Part shown: one piece after another, positions 14,838 to 23,022 of the stretch
Layout of the letters: the number at the start of each line of letters is the position of its first letter
Numbering within the stretch: position 1 is the first letter of the stretch
Assembly: GCA_027623815.1 (NCBI GenBank)
Contig: JAQBUV010000012.1
Location: 1 to 43,062, forward strand
Source: Casp-Chloro-G3 sp002816715
GTDB taxonomy: Bacteria; Chloroflexota; Dehalococcoidia; Lucifugimonadales; UBA3495
Length of the DNA stretch: 43,062 nt
Reading direction: 5' to 3'
Made by a program: the position numbers and the translations under genes
Notes under the pieces: generated by a model
The model's database searches: none
What the model was told of the DNA's origin: nothing
What the model saw: the letters and a program-made list of their open reading frames with translations, nothing else

Positions 14838-15236
14838 ATGATTCGTGAGATGTTGGAAGAATGCCAGAAAGGGACGGACGGGGTTGGATTCAACGAAGTG
14901 GTGCTGATGGTCTCCAATACGGCTAGTACCGCCGAGGTTTATATGATGCTGGACGATGTCCGCTTCACCGAGAAAGGGGATGTGGTCACCTTCATGGTCA
15001 AGGACGGCACTCACTTGCATATGAACCTGGAACAGGTCAAAGAAGTGCAGTTTATCCACAAGATGAACGAGCAGAACCTGCCCAGCTACTCAGTGTGGTT
15101 CAAAGATGAAAATGACGAGCCAGTGTTGAGGATATATCTCCGCAAGTCGGACAATGACGAGACCAACCAGCCCAGGCACAACCTGTTCTTGGGCCTGATG
15201 GAAAAGTACGGCGAAACCGTCAAGGTTGCGGGTTAG
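14838..15236 (+). CDS. HutX/ChuX-like protein (tentative)
   Basis: A 132-residue soluble protein. Its second half, V-K-E-V-Q-F-I-H-K through P-S-Y-S-V-W-F-K, then E-P-V-L-R-I-Y-L-R-K and the final helix H-N-L-F-L-G-L-M-E-K-Y-G, follows the pattern of the heme-utilisation HutX/ChuX/HugX fold (I-x-F-V, S-x-x-V-x-F, x-K-I-Y-V-x-R). Such proteins bind heme or a related tetrapyrrole. Being in the second position of a cobalamin-controlled block, it might bind a corrinoid or porphyrin; this is inference. GGGAG stands 9 bases before this ATG; the frame also offers a TTG 5 codons earlier. Confidence 0.5.
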   Translation: MIREMLEECQKGTDGVGFNEVVLMVSNTASTAEVYMMLDDVRFTEKGDVVTFMVKDGTHLHMNLEQVKEVQFIHKMNEQNLPSYSVWFKDENDEPVLRIYLRKSDNDETNQPRHNLFLGLMEKYGETVKVAG

Positions 15237-15252
15237 AGGGGCACACTAATCC

Positions 15253-15465
15253 ATGGCTTTTTTGGTCGCACCGGCCCTGATACTGATTCTTCTCTTGGTG
15301 GGTGCATTCTGGGTATGGATGATAGTTGATTGCGCCACCAAAGAGCCGGACAACGGCAACACCAAGCTGGTGTGGATACTGATAATAATCCTCACTGGGA
15401 CGGTCGGAGCGGCGATTTATTATCTTGCACGGCGCCCCCAGCGGAAAGCAGAGCTAGGCCGATGA
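15253..15465 (+). CDS. Small membrane protein with PLDc_N domain
   Basis: A 70-residue protein with two transmembrane helices (about 5-26 and 39-60). Between and around them is the pattern F-W-V-W-M-I-V-D-C-x-T-K-E-P, K-L-V-W-I-L-I-I and I-Y-Y-L-A-R-R-P, which is the phospholipase D-nuclease N-terminal (PLDc_N) domain. That domain is common as a lone small protein of unknown role. It lies 16 bases after the previous gene and 10 before cbiA, inside the cobalamin block. Confidence 0.75.
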   Translation: MAFLVAPALILILLLVGAFWVWMIVDCATKEPDNGNTKLVWILIIILTGTVGAAIYYLARRPQRKAELGR

Positions 15466-15475
15466 GGATTAAGCA

Positions 15476-16852
15476 ATGTCACCAGCAGTAGTCATCGCCG
15501 GAGTGCGCAGCGGCGTCGGCAAGACCACCATCGCCACCGGCATCATGGGGGCGTTGGTCCGGCGCGGCCTACGGGTGCAGCCCTTCAAGGCAGGGCCAGA
15601 CTACATCGACCCGTCCTACCACCAGTTGGCCTGCGGGGTGCCTTCCCGCAACCTGGACACCTGGCTGCTGCCCCATCCCACCGTATCAGAACTGTTCCAG
15701 CGGGCCAGCGCCCAGGGAGACATTTCGGTAATAGAGGGCGTCATGGGCGTCTTTGATGGGCATTCCAGCCTGACCGAAGAGGGTTCCACCGCGCAACTAG
15801 CCAAGCTGCTGAACCTGCCGGTGATCCTGGTGGCCGATGCCGCCAAAGTCGCCCGCAGCGTCGCCGCCGAGGTGCTGGGCTATCAGAAGTTCGACCCCGA
15901 CCTGCGCATCGCTGGCGTAATCCTCAACGGAGTGGGCGGGCCGCGCCACCTTGAGTTCTGCCAGCCTCAGATTGAAGCCACTACGGGACTGCCCGTATTG
16001 GGCTATCTGCCCCGACGCGAAGAGTTCATGCAGCCGGAGCGGCACCTGGGACTGATTCCCACTGTTGAGGGCACCGTAGTTCAGGACTGGTACGATGCGG
16101 TCATCCATCAAATCGAAGAGACCATCGACCTGGATCGAGTCATCCAGATTGCCGCCACCGCCAGTCCCATCCCGGTATCGGCCCAGGTGTTCCCGGAGCA
16201 TATTCAACCCAAGCGGGCCAGGATAGCAATCGCCCGGGACAAGGCTTTCAGCTTTTACTACCAGGACTCGCTGGACCTGCTGGAGGCGTGGGGAGCCGAT
16301 CTGGTGCCCTTCAGCCCGCTGGAAGACAACTGCTTGCCGGAAGGCATTGGCGGCATATATATTGGTGGCGGCTTTCCTGAAATGTTCGCCCGTGAGCTTT
16401 CCGAAAACGCTCCCATGCTCGGCGCGGTGTCCGATGCGGTGAAACGCGATATACCGGTGTATGCCGAGTGCGGCGGCCTGATGTATCTGGGACAGAGCCT
16501 GTCAGATTTAGAAGGGACGCAGCACCCAATGGTAGGGGCGCTTCCGGTGGTCTCTTCAATGAACGAACGCCGTCTGCACCTGGGCTACCGGGAAATTGAA
16601 GCCCGCGCCGATGGCCCGTTGCTAAGCCAAGGCGAGCAGGTGCGGGGCCACGAGTTCCATTGGTCGGTGCTGGAACAGCCGCCCAGCGAAGGACAATCGG
16701 TCTATAAAGTGCTCGATCAGGAAGGACGGCCGGAAGGCTTCCAGATGGGCAGTGTGTGGGCCTCCTATATTCATGTACACCTGGGGAGCAAACCATCGCT
16801 GGCCCGCCGGTTCGTCGAGGTATGCTCCCGTAACGCCAAGACTGTGACTTAG
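15476..16852 (+). CDS. cbiA: Cobyrinate a,c-diamide synthase
   Basis: A 458-residue CbiA/CobB enzyme: ATP-dependent amidation of the a and c carboxylates of cobyrinate (or its hydrogenobyrinate form) using glutamine. The P-loop-like G-V-R-S-G-V-G-K-T-T is at 9-18, followed by F-K-A-G-P-D-Y-I-D-P (37-46). The class I glutaminase nucleophile is C332 in A-E-C-G-G-L-M-Y-L, with the late G-H-E-F-H-W and Y-I-H-V-H segments. Its length is normal. The cytoplasmic product feeds adenosylation and CobQ. The presence of a single cbiA without ring-synthesis genes nearby means the corrin ring must come from another locus or from salvage. GAGGA lies 8 bases before ATG. Confidence 0.95.
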   Translation: MSPAVVIAGVRSGVGKTTIATGIMGALVRRGLRVQPFKAGPDYIDPSYHQLACGVPSRNLDTWLLPHPTVSELFQRASAQGDISVIEGVMGVFDGHSSLTEEGSTAQLAKLLNLPVILVADAAKVARSVAAEVLGYQKFDPDLRIAGVILNGVGGPRHLEFCQPQIEATTGLPVLGYLPRREEFMQPERHLGLIPTVEGTVVQDWYDAVIHQIEETIDLDRVIQIAATASPIPVSAQVFPEHIQPKRARIAIARDKAFSFYYQDSLDLLEAWGADLVPFSPLEDNCLPEGIGGIYIGGGFPEMFARELSENAPMLGAVSDAVKRDIPVYAECGGLMYLGQSLSDLEGTQHPMVGALPVVSSMNERRLHLGYREIEARADGPLLSQGEQVRGHEFHWSVLEQPPSEGQSVYKVLDQEGRPEGFQMGSVWASYIHVHLGSKPSLARRFVEVCSRNAKTVT

Positions 16853-16897
16853 AATAAGCCACTATATACTCGCATTTCAGCACTGGAGGATTCAAAC

Positions 16898-17470
16898 ATG
16901 AGCACCGAACAGTCCACCGAGCCGGGGCCACAGTCAGTAAAGGGGCCGCGCATTAACAAAGGGCTGGTCATCGTCAACACCGGCAAGGGCAAGGGCAAGA
17001 CCACCGCCGCCATGGGCGTGCTGTTCCGCGCCTGGGGCCGCGACATGAAGGTGATCATGCTCCAGTTCATCAAGCACAGCACCGCCAACTTTGGCGAGCA
17101 GCGGGCCGCCCAGAAGATTGGGGTCACGGTTCGGGCGATGGGCGACGGCTTCACCTGGCGGTCGCAAAACCTGGAGCAGAGCGCCGACCTGGCCCGCGCC
17201 CTCTGGGAAGACGCCAAAGAGGTCATCGCCTCCGAAGAGTACAACGTGGTAATCCTGGACGAGTTCACCTACCCAATGCACTACGGCTGGATTCCGGTCG
17301 AAGATGTAATTGAAGTGCTGAAGAACCGCCCGGAAATGCAGCACATCATCATCACCGGACGCCACGCATCGGAAGCTCTGGTCGAATTTGCCGACCTGGT
17401 CACTGAGATGACGGTGGTCAAGCATCCCTACGAGAAGGGAATCAAGGCCCAGCCCGGGATTGAGTTTTAG
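16898..17470 (+). CDS. cobO: Cob(I)yrinic acid a,c-diamide adenosyltransferase
   Basis: A 190-residue CobA/CobO/BtuR-type corrinoid adenosyltransferase, transferring the 5'-deoxyadenosyl group of ATP to Co(I) corrinoids. The modified P-loop N-T-G-K-G-K-G-K-T-T is at 27-36. Other family landmarks are I-M-L-Q-F-I-K, V-I-L-D-E-F-T-Y, I-I-I-T-G-R-H-A and the ending K-G-I-K-A-Q-P-G-I-E-F. The first 20 residues are a variable polar extension. GGAGG stands 8 bases before ATG, and the gene is 8 bases from cobT. Confidence 0.95.
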   Translation: MSTEQSTEPGPQSVKGPRINKGLVIVNTGKGKGKTTAAMGVLFRAWGRDMKVIMLQFIKHSTANFGEQRAAQKIGVTVRAMGDGFTWRSQNLEQSADLARALWEDAKEVIASEEYNVVILDEFTYPMHYGWIPVEDVIEVLKNRPEMQHIIITGRHASEALVEFADLVTEMTVVKHPYEKGIKAQPGIEF

Positions 17471-17478
17471 GAGACTTT

Positions 17479-18561
17479 ATGCCTATATCGCCGTTAATTG
17501 ACCAGACGCTGGCGGCCATCGGCCCGCTCAATGAAGCGGCAATGGCCGCCGCCCGCGCCCGGCAGGACACGCTGACCAAACCCCCGGGCAGCCTGGGCCG
17601 ACTGGAAGAAATCTCGATCTTGCTGGCGGGTATGTTCGGCGAGGCCATCCCCCAGATTCGACGCAAGTCGGTGATCCTGGCCGCTGGTGACCACGGCGTC
17701 GTCGCTGAGGGCGTCAGCGCCTATCCCCAGGAAGTAACTCCCCAGATGGTTTACAACTTTCTGAGCGGCGGCGCGGGCATCAACGTGCTGGCCCGACACG
17801 CCGGCGCGGAAATTATGATTCTGGATGCCGGAGTCGCCGCCGATTTGAAACCCCATCCGTTACTACGCCAAGTGAAGATTGGGCGGGGCACCAACAACAT
17901 GGCGGTCGGCCCGGCGATGACTAGAGAACAGGCCATCCAATGCTTGGAAACCGGCATTGACGCGGCGCGGGAGCAGATCGCTGAAGGCGCCGACCTGATC
18001 GCGTGCGGCGACATGGGCATCGGCAATACCACTCCTTCCAGCGCCATCACCGCCGTAATTACCGGCACCGACCCGGCGATTACCACCGGGCGAGGTACTG
18101 GCCTGGACGACCCGGCTCTGGCCCACAAGATTGAGGTGATACGCCGGTCAATCGCGGTGAACCAGCCCAATCCCAAAGACGGTCTGGACGTGCTGACCAA
18201 GATCGGCGGCTTTGAAATCGGCGTGCTGGCCGGGGCGATGCTGGGTACCGCCGCCAGTCACCGTCCGGTGGTGGTGGACGGTTTCATATCGGGAGCGGCG
18301 GCGCTGATCGCCTGGGTAATATCTCCGGCAGCCCGGAACTACTTCCTGGCATCGCATCAGTCGGTGGAACCCGGCCATCGGGTCGGGCTGGAGGCGATGG
18401 GACTGAAGCCGCTGCTGGATATGAACCTGCGTCTGGGCGAGGGCACTGGCGCGGCTCTGGCAATGCACATCATCGAAGCCAGCGCCCGCTGTCTGGCCGA
18501 GATGGCCACCTTCGCCGAGGCCGGAGTCTCGGAGCGCGACGAAGAGGATGAAGGAGCCTAG
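17479..18561 (+). CDS. cobT: Nicotinate-nucleotide--dimethylbenzimidazole phosphoribosyltransferase
   Basis: A 360-residue CobT. It moves phosphoribose from nicotinate mononucleotide to the lower-ligand base, making alpha-ribazole phosphate. Family segments are clear: K-P-P-G-S-L-G-R-L (34-42), A-A-G-D-H-G-V (68-74), G-D-M-G-I-G-N-T-T (177-185) and the glycine-rich G-E-G-T-G-A-A with the catalytic glutamate at E321. Its length is normal. The AAGGAG inside the last codons probably serves cobS, which starts 3 bases after the stop. GGAG lies 5 bases before its own ATG. Confidence 0.95.
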   Translation: MPISPLIDQTLAAIGPLNEAAMAAARARQDTLTKPPGSLGRLEEISILLAGMFGEAIPQIRRKSVILAAGDHGVVAEGVSAYPQEVTPQMVYNFLSGGAGINVLARHAGAEIMILDAGVAADLKPHPLLRQVKIGRGTNNMAVGPAMTREQAIQCLETGIDAAREQIAEGADLIACGDMGIGNTTPSSAITAVITGTDPAITTGRGTGLDDPALAHKIEVIRRSIAVNQPNPKDGLDVLTKIGGFEIGVLAGAMLGTAASHRPVVVDGFISGAAALIAWVISPAARNYFLASHQSVEPGHRVGLEAMGLKPLLDMNLRLGEGTGAALAMHIIEASARCLAEMATFAEAGVSERDEEDEGA

Positions 18562-18563
18562 AC

Positions 18564-19367
18564 CTGACCTCTCTTTTTTCAGCCCTCTTTGCCGCCCTCA
18601 GCTTCCTGACCGTATTTCCAGCCCTCGGGAACCGGAATCCTACCCAGCAGGACATCAGCAACGCCCGCGCCTACTATCCGGCGGTGGGACTGCTGCTGGG
18701 GCTTTTGCTAGTCGGCATCGAAAAAGGGGCCAGCGAAGTCTTTCCAGTGCCGCTAACCGCCGCGCTGCTGCTGGTGTTCATGGCGGCAGTTACCCGGGGT
18801 CTGCACCTGGACGGCTTCATGGACGTGTGCGACGGTCTGTTTGGCGGGTATACCGCCGAGCGTCGCCTGGAAATCATGCGCGACTCCCACGTGGGCGCCT
18901 TTGCCGTGGTTGGAGCGGTCAGCCTGCTAATCCTCAAGTATGGCGCGCTGTACTCGTTGCTGTCGCTGAACGTGCCCGGCAAGGAATGGGTATTGTTGCT
19001 GTTCCCCATGCTATCGCGGTGGTCAATGGTGGTGCAGCTTGGCCTGTTCACTTATGTGCGACGGCAAGGACTGGGATCGCCGCTGCATCAGAACTCGGCC
19101 AAACTGGCCACCGGATTTGCGGCGGTAACCGCGATAGCCGCCTCAGTGTTGCTGGGAGGCATCGGTGGGAGCGGACTGCTGGTGGGGTTAAGCATTCTGG
19201 CCTGGCTGTTGGGGTTGGGCATTTCCAAGATGCTGGGGGGCCTGACCGGGGACGCCTACGGCGCAACCAACGAAATCGTTGAAGTGATTGGCCTGGGCGC
19301 GGCCGTGGCTTTATTACCCTACGGTTGGATTGAGCCGTTGTGGACGTTGTCCGGCATGTTTCAGTAG
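18564..19367 (+). CDS. cobS: Adenosylcobinamide-GDP ribazoletransferase (cobalamin synthase)
   Basis: A CobS integral membrane enzyme of about 267 residues, joining adenosylcobinamide-GDP to alpha-ribazole (phosphate). The hallmark G-L-H-L-D-G-F-M-D-V-C-D-G is at about 79-91, followed by R-R-L-E-I-M-R-D-S-H-V-G. The N-terminal part reads L-F-S-A-L-F-A-A-L-S-F-L-T-V-F-P and continues to Y-Y-P-A-V-G, which is typical of CobS, yet that stretch holds no ATG, GTG or TTG. The first canonical start is GTG at 18684, which would delete 40 conserved residues. A CTG at 18564 has AAGGAG (18551-18556) exactly 7 bases upstream, so I propose CTG initiation; a sequencing error is the alternative. Confidence 0.88.
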   Translation: MTSLFSALFAALSFLTVFPALGNRNPTQQDISNARAYYPAVGLLLGLLLVGIEKGASEVFPVPLTAALLLVFMAAVTRGLHLDGFMDVCDGLFGGYTAERRLEIMRDSHVGAFAVVGAVSLLILKYGALYSLLSLNVPGKEWVLLLFPMLSRWSMVVQLGLFTYVRRQGLGSPLHQNSAKLATGFAAVTAIAASVLLGGIGGSGLLVGLSILAWLLGLGISKMLGGLTGDAYGATNEIVEVIGLGAAVALLPYGWIEPLWTLSGMFQ

Positions 19368-19393
19368 ATACTTTAGATACTTTGGAGGAAAAT

Positions 19394-20227
19394 ATGCCCG
19401 GCAAATCTTATTCCGTTGAGTCCCACTACACTGCTTCCGATCTGGGAGAACGGGTTCTGGCCGCTCTCGCCAGCATGGGAAAAGACCTGAATGCCTTGAC
19501 CCCGCAGGACTTGGCCCCCATAGATGCGCTTCACCTTAGAGGAAGAGATGCAACCCGCGAACTGGCCCAAATCGTTGGCCTGACCAGCGGCGCCAACATC
19601 CTGGATGTCGGAAGCGGAATGGGCGGGTCGGCTCGGTACCTGGCTCACGAATACGGCTGTTCAGTTACCGGATTGGACTTGACCGAAGATCTCTGCAATG
19701 TAGCCACAATGCTGTCGGAACGTTTGAACCTGGCCCAACACACCAGATTTCGGCATGGCAGCGCGCTGGACATGCCCTTTGAGGACGATAGCTTTGATCT
19801 GGTATGGACTGAACATGCCCAGATGAACATCCGGGATAAGACTCAACTGTATTCGGAGATAGCCAGGGTTCTAAGACCGGGCGGCAAGCTGGCCTTCCAT
19901 GATATTTTTCAAGGCTCAAAACAGGAAGCGCACTTCCCCTTGCCCTGGGCCAATGACTCATCGATTAGCTTTCTCGCTCCGCCTGCAGAAATCCGACATT
20001 ATCTGGAATCCCTGGGATTGATCCAGGAACACTGGCAAGACGCCACCTCCGTTTCTTTAAGTTGGACTCTGGGGAGTATCGAGCGCATGAAAACGCACGG
20101 CCTGCCCCCTTTAAGCCAGCAACTGATCCTGGGCGAGGACATTGGGGTCAAATTGCAAAATCTGGTGAGTAATCTAGAAGATGACCGCCTTGCCGTAATT
20201 CAAGCGGTTTTTCTGAAGCCTGCATAG
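19394..20227 (+). CDS. Class I SAM-dependent methyltransferase
   Basis: A 277-residue Rossmann-fold methyltransferase. Motif I is I-L-D-V-G-S-G-M-G-G-S-A-R-Y-L near 70-85, followed by V-T-G-L-D-L-T. Next come D-M-P-F-E-D-D-S-F-D-L-V-W-T-E-H and the post-motif R-V-L-R-P-G-G-K-L-A. The overall layout is like small-molecule N- or C-methyltransferases of the UbiE/sarcosine type. It lies between cobS and the GIY-YIG gene in the cobalamin block; a link to lower-ligand or corrinoid chemistry is possible but not shown. GGAGG stands 5 bases before this ATG; an ORF start 18 codons upstream is disfavoured. Confidence 0.85.
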   Translation: MPGKSYSVESHYTASDLGERVLAALASMGKDLNALTPQDLAPIDALHLRGRDATRELAQIVGLTSGANILDVGSGMGGSARYLAHEYGCSVTGLDLTEDLCNVATMLSERLNLAQHTRFRHGSALDMPFEDDSFDLVWTEHAQMNIRDKTQLYSEIARVLRPGGKLAFHDIFQGSKQEAHFPLPWANDSSISFLAPPAEIRHYLESLGLIQEHWQDATSVSLSWTLGSIERMKTHGLPPLSQQLILGEDIGVKLQNLVSNLEDDRLAVIQAVFLKPA

Positions 20228-20262
20228 CGGCGGAAACTCGGCAATGATACAGGACTGAACCC

Positions 20263-20562
20263 ATGCGTCAATATTTTATCTACATCATGACCAATGGTGC
20301 CGGAACGCTTTACGTTGGCATGACCAACGACCTGATGCTCCGAATCCATCAACATAAGGACAAGCTGGTTGAAGGGTTCAGCAAGAAAAATGACACCACT
20401 ATGCTGGTGTACTATGAGGCCACCAACGATATAGTCGCGGCTATATCCCGAGAAAAACAGTTAAAACGCTGGAGTAGCAGCGAAAAGATTGCCCTGGTTG
20501 AGTCAACAAATCCCCAGTGGAGCGACCTGTCAGCAGAGTGGTATGAGGCCCAAAAATCCTAG
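20263..20562 (+). CDS. GIY-YIG nuclease superfamily protein (YhbQ-like)
   Basis: A 99-residue single-domain protein with F-I-Y-I-M-T-N (the GIY strand), L-Y-V-G-M-T-N (the YIG strand), R-I-H-Q-H-K and the helix R-E-K-Q-L-K-R-W-S that typifies the short UPF0213/YhbQ-like group. Members are proposed DNA endonucleases or repair factors; the biological role is poorly known. It interrupts the cobalamin genes between the methyltransferase and cbiB, with no functional link evident, and may have arrived by transfer. AGGA stands 8 bases before ATG. Confidence 0.9.
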   Translation: MRQYFIYIMTNGAGTLYVGMTNDLMLRIHQHKDKLVEGFSKKNDTTMLVYYEATNDIVAAISREKQLKRWSSSEKIALVESTNPQWSDLSAEWYEAQKS

Positions 20563-20625
20563 GCCCTTGGCGGAGTTTACCCTGAGCGGCGCCTAATTGC
20601 TCAACAGGGCATACTGAGTTACATT

Positions 20626-20670
20626 TTCACCCATGTTTTCTTCACCCATCTTTTCTTCACCCATCTTTTC
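20626..20670 (+). repeat. Three 15-bp tandem repeats over the cbiB start
   Basis: Three units of TTCACCCATCTTTTC (the first with G for C, creating the ATG) at 20626-20640, 20641-20655 and 20656-20670. The unit is 5 codons long, so the array encodes a repeated F-S-S-P-I at the protein start. Confidence 0.85.
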
Positions 20671-21613
20671 TATCATCGATTCCATTCCCCCTGACCTACT
20701 GGTACTGGTCGTGGCGGTCGCACTGGATCTGGCGATAGGCGATCCGCCCAACCGGTTTCACCCCACCGTCTGGATCGGCCAGACGATTGCCTGGCTGGAA
20801 AAGCTGTCCCCCAGAACCTCCACCGGGCAGTTCATGTTCGGAGTTCTCATGGTGGTTCTAATTCCTGGGGCTTGGGCCACTGCCGCCTATTTGGTGGTCG
20901 TGGGACTGAACAGCGTACATCCCTTGGCCTACATTCTGGTGGGGGCAATGCTGCTCAAGACCACCTTCGCTGTGCGCATGCTGCACCGGGCGGCGGGCAA
21001 TATCCATACATTGCTGGTTCAGGGCGATTTGGCTGGAGTACGTGCTGGCATGTCCGCCCTGGTCAGCCGCGACCCGTCCAGCCTCACCGCCGAACAGGCC
21101 ACAGCGGCGACAGTCGAGTCGGTGTCCGAGAACCTCACCGACAGCTTTGTGGGGCCTTTGCTGGCCTTCGCCCTTTTTGGGCTGCCCGGCGCAGTGGCCT
21201 ACCGGGCTATCAATACCCTGGACAGCATGGTAGGCTATCACGGTCGCTACGAGTATCTGGGCAAGGCGTCGGCCCGGGTGGATGATTTGATCAACCTGAT
21301 CCCGGCCCGGCTCACCGCAATGCTTCTGGTAATCAGCAGCCTGGTGCTGCCCGGCCAAAAGGTTTCGTCGGCATGGCGGATAATGTGGCGCGACCATGCC
21401 CGTACCGAAAGCCCCAACGCTGGCTGGACCATGAGCGGCATGGCCGGGGCCTTGGGTATCACTTTAGAAAAGGTTGGCCATTACCGTTTGGGCGACCAGA
21501 CCCGCGCCATCGAACCCCATGACATCTCTCGCGCCATCCAGACCATGTATCTGGTGGCGGCACAGGCCAGTCTCCTGGCAATGGGAATCATCTTTTTGAT
21601 CGCGTATTTTTGA
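20633..21613 (+). CDS. cbiB: Adenosylcobinamide-phosphate synthase
   Basis: A 326-residue CbiB/CobD-type membrane protein that joins (R)-1-amino-2-propanol phosphate to adenosylcobyric acid. Recognisable segments are D-L-A-I-G-D-P-P-N-R-F-H-P-T-V-W-I-G, A-T-V-E-S-V-S-E-N-L-T-D-S-F-V-G-P-L, Y-R-A-I-N-T-L-D-S-M-V-G-Y and the late D-H-A-R-T-E-S-P-N-A-G-W. Several hydrophobic helices are present. The first 13 residues (M-F-S-S-P-I-F-S-S-P-I-F-S) come from a 15-bp tandem repeat and are not a family feature; only the first repeat copy carries ATG. No clear ribosome site precedes it. Confidence 0.93.
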   Translation: MFSSPIFSSPIFSIIDSIPPDLLVLVVAVALDLAIGDPPNRFHPTVWIGQTIAWLEKLSPRTSTGQFMFGVLMVVLIPGAWATAAYLVVVGLNSVHPLAYILVGAMLLKTTFAVRMLHRAAGNIHTLLVQGDLAGVRAGMSALVSRDPSSLTAEQATAATVESVSENLTDSFVGPLLAFALFGLPGAVAYRAINTLDSMVGYHGRYEYLGKASARVDDLINLIPARLTAMLLVISSLVLPGQKVSSAWRIMWRDHARTESPNAGWTMSGMAGALGITLEKVGHYRLGDQTRAIEPHDISRAIQTMYLVAAQASLLAMGIIFLIAYF

Positions 21614-21635
21614 TGGTTTTGGTAGCTTTTGATTT

Positions 21636-22739
21636 ATGGAATCCTTCAAATCTCAGATAAGTCAGGGTATGGACCGTCCGGTTCACGGCAACATCAAGCC
21701 TGCGGAACTGCGGCGGTTGGGATTAGACCCTGCCGAGGTCATTGATTTCAGCGCCAGCATCAGTCCCATCGGGCCACCGCCGGGACTGTGGGAGGCCCTG
21801 AACAGGGTTGATTTAACCACCTACCCAGACCCGGAATGCCTGGACCTGCGTGAGGCTCTATCCAGCAATCTGGGAGTTGGCCTTGAGCGCATATTAGGCG
21901 GCAACGGCACCACCGAGATTATCCACCTGCTCACCCGAGCTTATTTGCCATCGCCTCAAGGCCGCGCCAGCAATACCGCCCTGCTGCTGAACCCCACCTA
22001 CGGTGAATACATCGGTGCGTGCCGGTTGGTCGGGGCCAGTATTTTCAACTTGAACGCGCATTACTCCGATGGATTCCACTGGGACATTCCAGAGGCCCAG
22101 GCCCACATAACCGCTCAACAGCCGGGCCTGGTTTTCGTCTGTAATCCCAACAACCCCACCGGCGTCTATCTACCAGAGGCCGACATCAGGAGCATGGCCG
22201 ACGCAGTGGGCGAGGCTGGCGGCCTGCTGGTATTGGATGAAGCCTACATCAACTTTGTCGACAACCCGTGGCAGTCGCAGTCTCTAATAGAAAATGGGAG
22301 TGTGGTTCTGCTGCGTTCAATGACCAAGGACTACGCCCTGACCGGACTGCGTTTGGGATACGCTTTGGCGGCGGAGCCGGTCATCGCCCGGTTGGCGTCG
22401 TTTCAACCCGACTGGAGCGTCAACAGCCTAGCCCAGGCCGCCGGGTTGGTGGCTCTGGCCGACGCCGAATACCTTCCGAAAGCTCGCGAGGCGGTGAAGC
22501 TGTCCAAGGAGTTCTTGACCACAGAACTAACTTCACTGGGATTCACCGTACTGCCTTCCAGTGCCAACTTTTTGCTGGTGCAGGTGGGTAATGGTACTAT
22601 TATGCGAGACAAACTGCTGCAACGGGGGTTGGTGGTCAGAGACTGCGCCTCTTTTGGCATAGCCGACTGCATTCGCATCGGCATCCGCGCCTTGCCCGAC
22701 TGCCAACGTCTGGCGGCGGCTATGGGAGAAGCGGTCTAA
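21636..22739 (+). CDS. cobD: L-threonine-O-3-phosphate decarboxylase
   Basis: A 367-residue fold-type I PLP enzyme of the HisC/CobD group. Its N-terminal V-H-G-N-I-K-P then D-F-S-A-S-I-S-P-I-G-P-P matches CobD more than HisC. PLP-site residues: C-N-P-N-N-P-T-G (169-176), D201-E-A-Y and the Schiff-base lysine K231 in S-M-T-K-D-Y-A-L-T-G-L-R-L-G-Y. It makes (R)-1-amino-2-propanol phosphate from threonine phosphate, using the product of PduX (27019) and supplying CbiB. The context among cobalamin genes supports the choice over histidinol-phosphate aminotransferase. A second ATG 11 codons in is possible. Confidence 0.9.
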   Translation: MESFKSQISQGMDRPVHGNIKPAELRRLGLDPAEVIDFSASISPIGPPPGLWEALNRVDLTTYPDPECLDLREALSSNLGVGLERILGGNGTTEIIHLLTRAYLPSPQGRASNTALLLNPTYGEYIGACRLVGASIFNLNAHYSDGFHWDIPEAQAHITAQQPGLVFVCNPNNPTGVYLPEADIRSMADAVGEAGGLLVLDEAYINFVDNPWQSQSLIENGSVVLLRSMTKDYALTGLRLGYALAAEPVIARLASFQPDWSVNSLAQAAGLVALADAEYLPKAREAVKLSKEFLTTELTSLGFTVLPSSANFLLVQVGNGTIMRDKLLQRGLVVRDCASFGIADCIRIGIRALPDCQRLAAAMGEAV

Positions 22740-22792
22740 GAGGGTGAGTTCTCTCCATTGGCAAGTGTGATTTCAAGATAAGTTTAATGAGC

Positions 22793-22875
22793 GGCATCCT
22801 CTCCCCATGTGGGACAGGACAGAGGTGAGGGGTATCACCCTCATCCCAGCCTTCTCCCATCAAGAGAGAAGGGGC
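22793..22875 (-). repeat. Two-hairpin intergenic repeat, copy C
   Basis: The reverse-complement orientation of copies A and B. The stem GCCTTCTCCC / GAGAGAAGGGG is less perfect, and the CCTCTCCCC-ATGT-GGGA stem is also diverged. It separates cobD from cobC inside the cobalamin block and could weaken cotranscription. Confidence 0.75.
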
Positions 22876-22897
22876 TATCGACAGCCTTCGCTCATGG

Positions 22898-22949
22898 TTC
22901 GACAGGCCCACCAAGAGCGGATTAGCCCGTTCGCCCGAAGCCTGTCGAA
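22898..22949. repeat. Inverted repeat of the TTCGACAGGC type
   Basis: TTCGACAGGC (22898-22907) and GCCTGTCGAA (22940-22949) form exact 10-bp arms around 32 bases. Similar TTCGA(C/T)-AGCTCAGG sequences lie at 29789-29823 and 32110-32130, indicating a second small dispersed repeat family. Confidence 0.6.
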
Positions 22950-23022
22950 GGACTGCATCCAGCTGAATGCAGCGTCATTGAACCGGCACTGAAGCAAGAC
23001 ACTCCGACAGGTGAGCAAATCA

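Noticed and set aside
18684..19367. cobS starting at GTG 18684
   Set aside because: It would remove 40 residues of clear CobS sequence that are in frame upstream and preceded by AAGGAG.
21636..22739. hisC (histidinol-phosphate aminotransferase)
   Set aside because: The N-terminal H-G-N...D-F-S-A-S-I-S-P-I-G-P-P pattern and the cobalamin neighbours fit CobD better.
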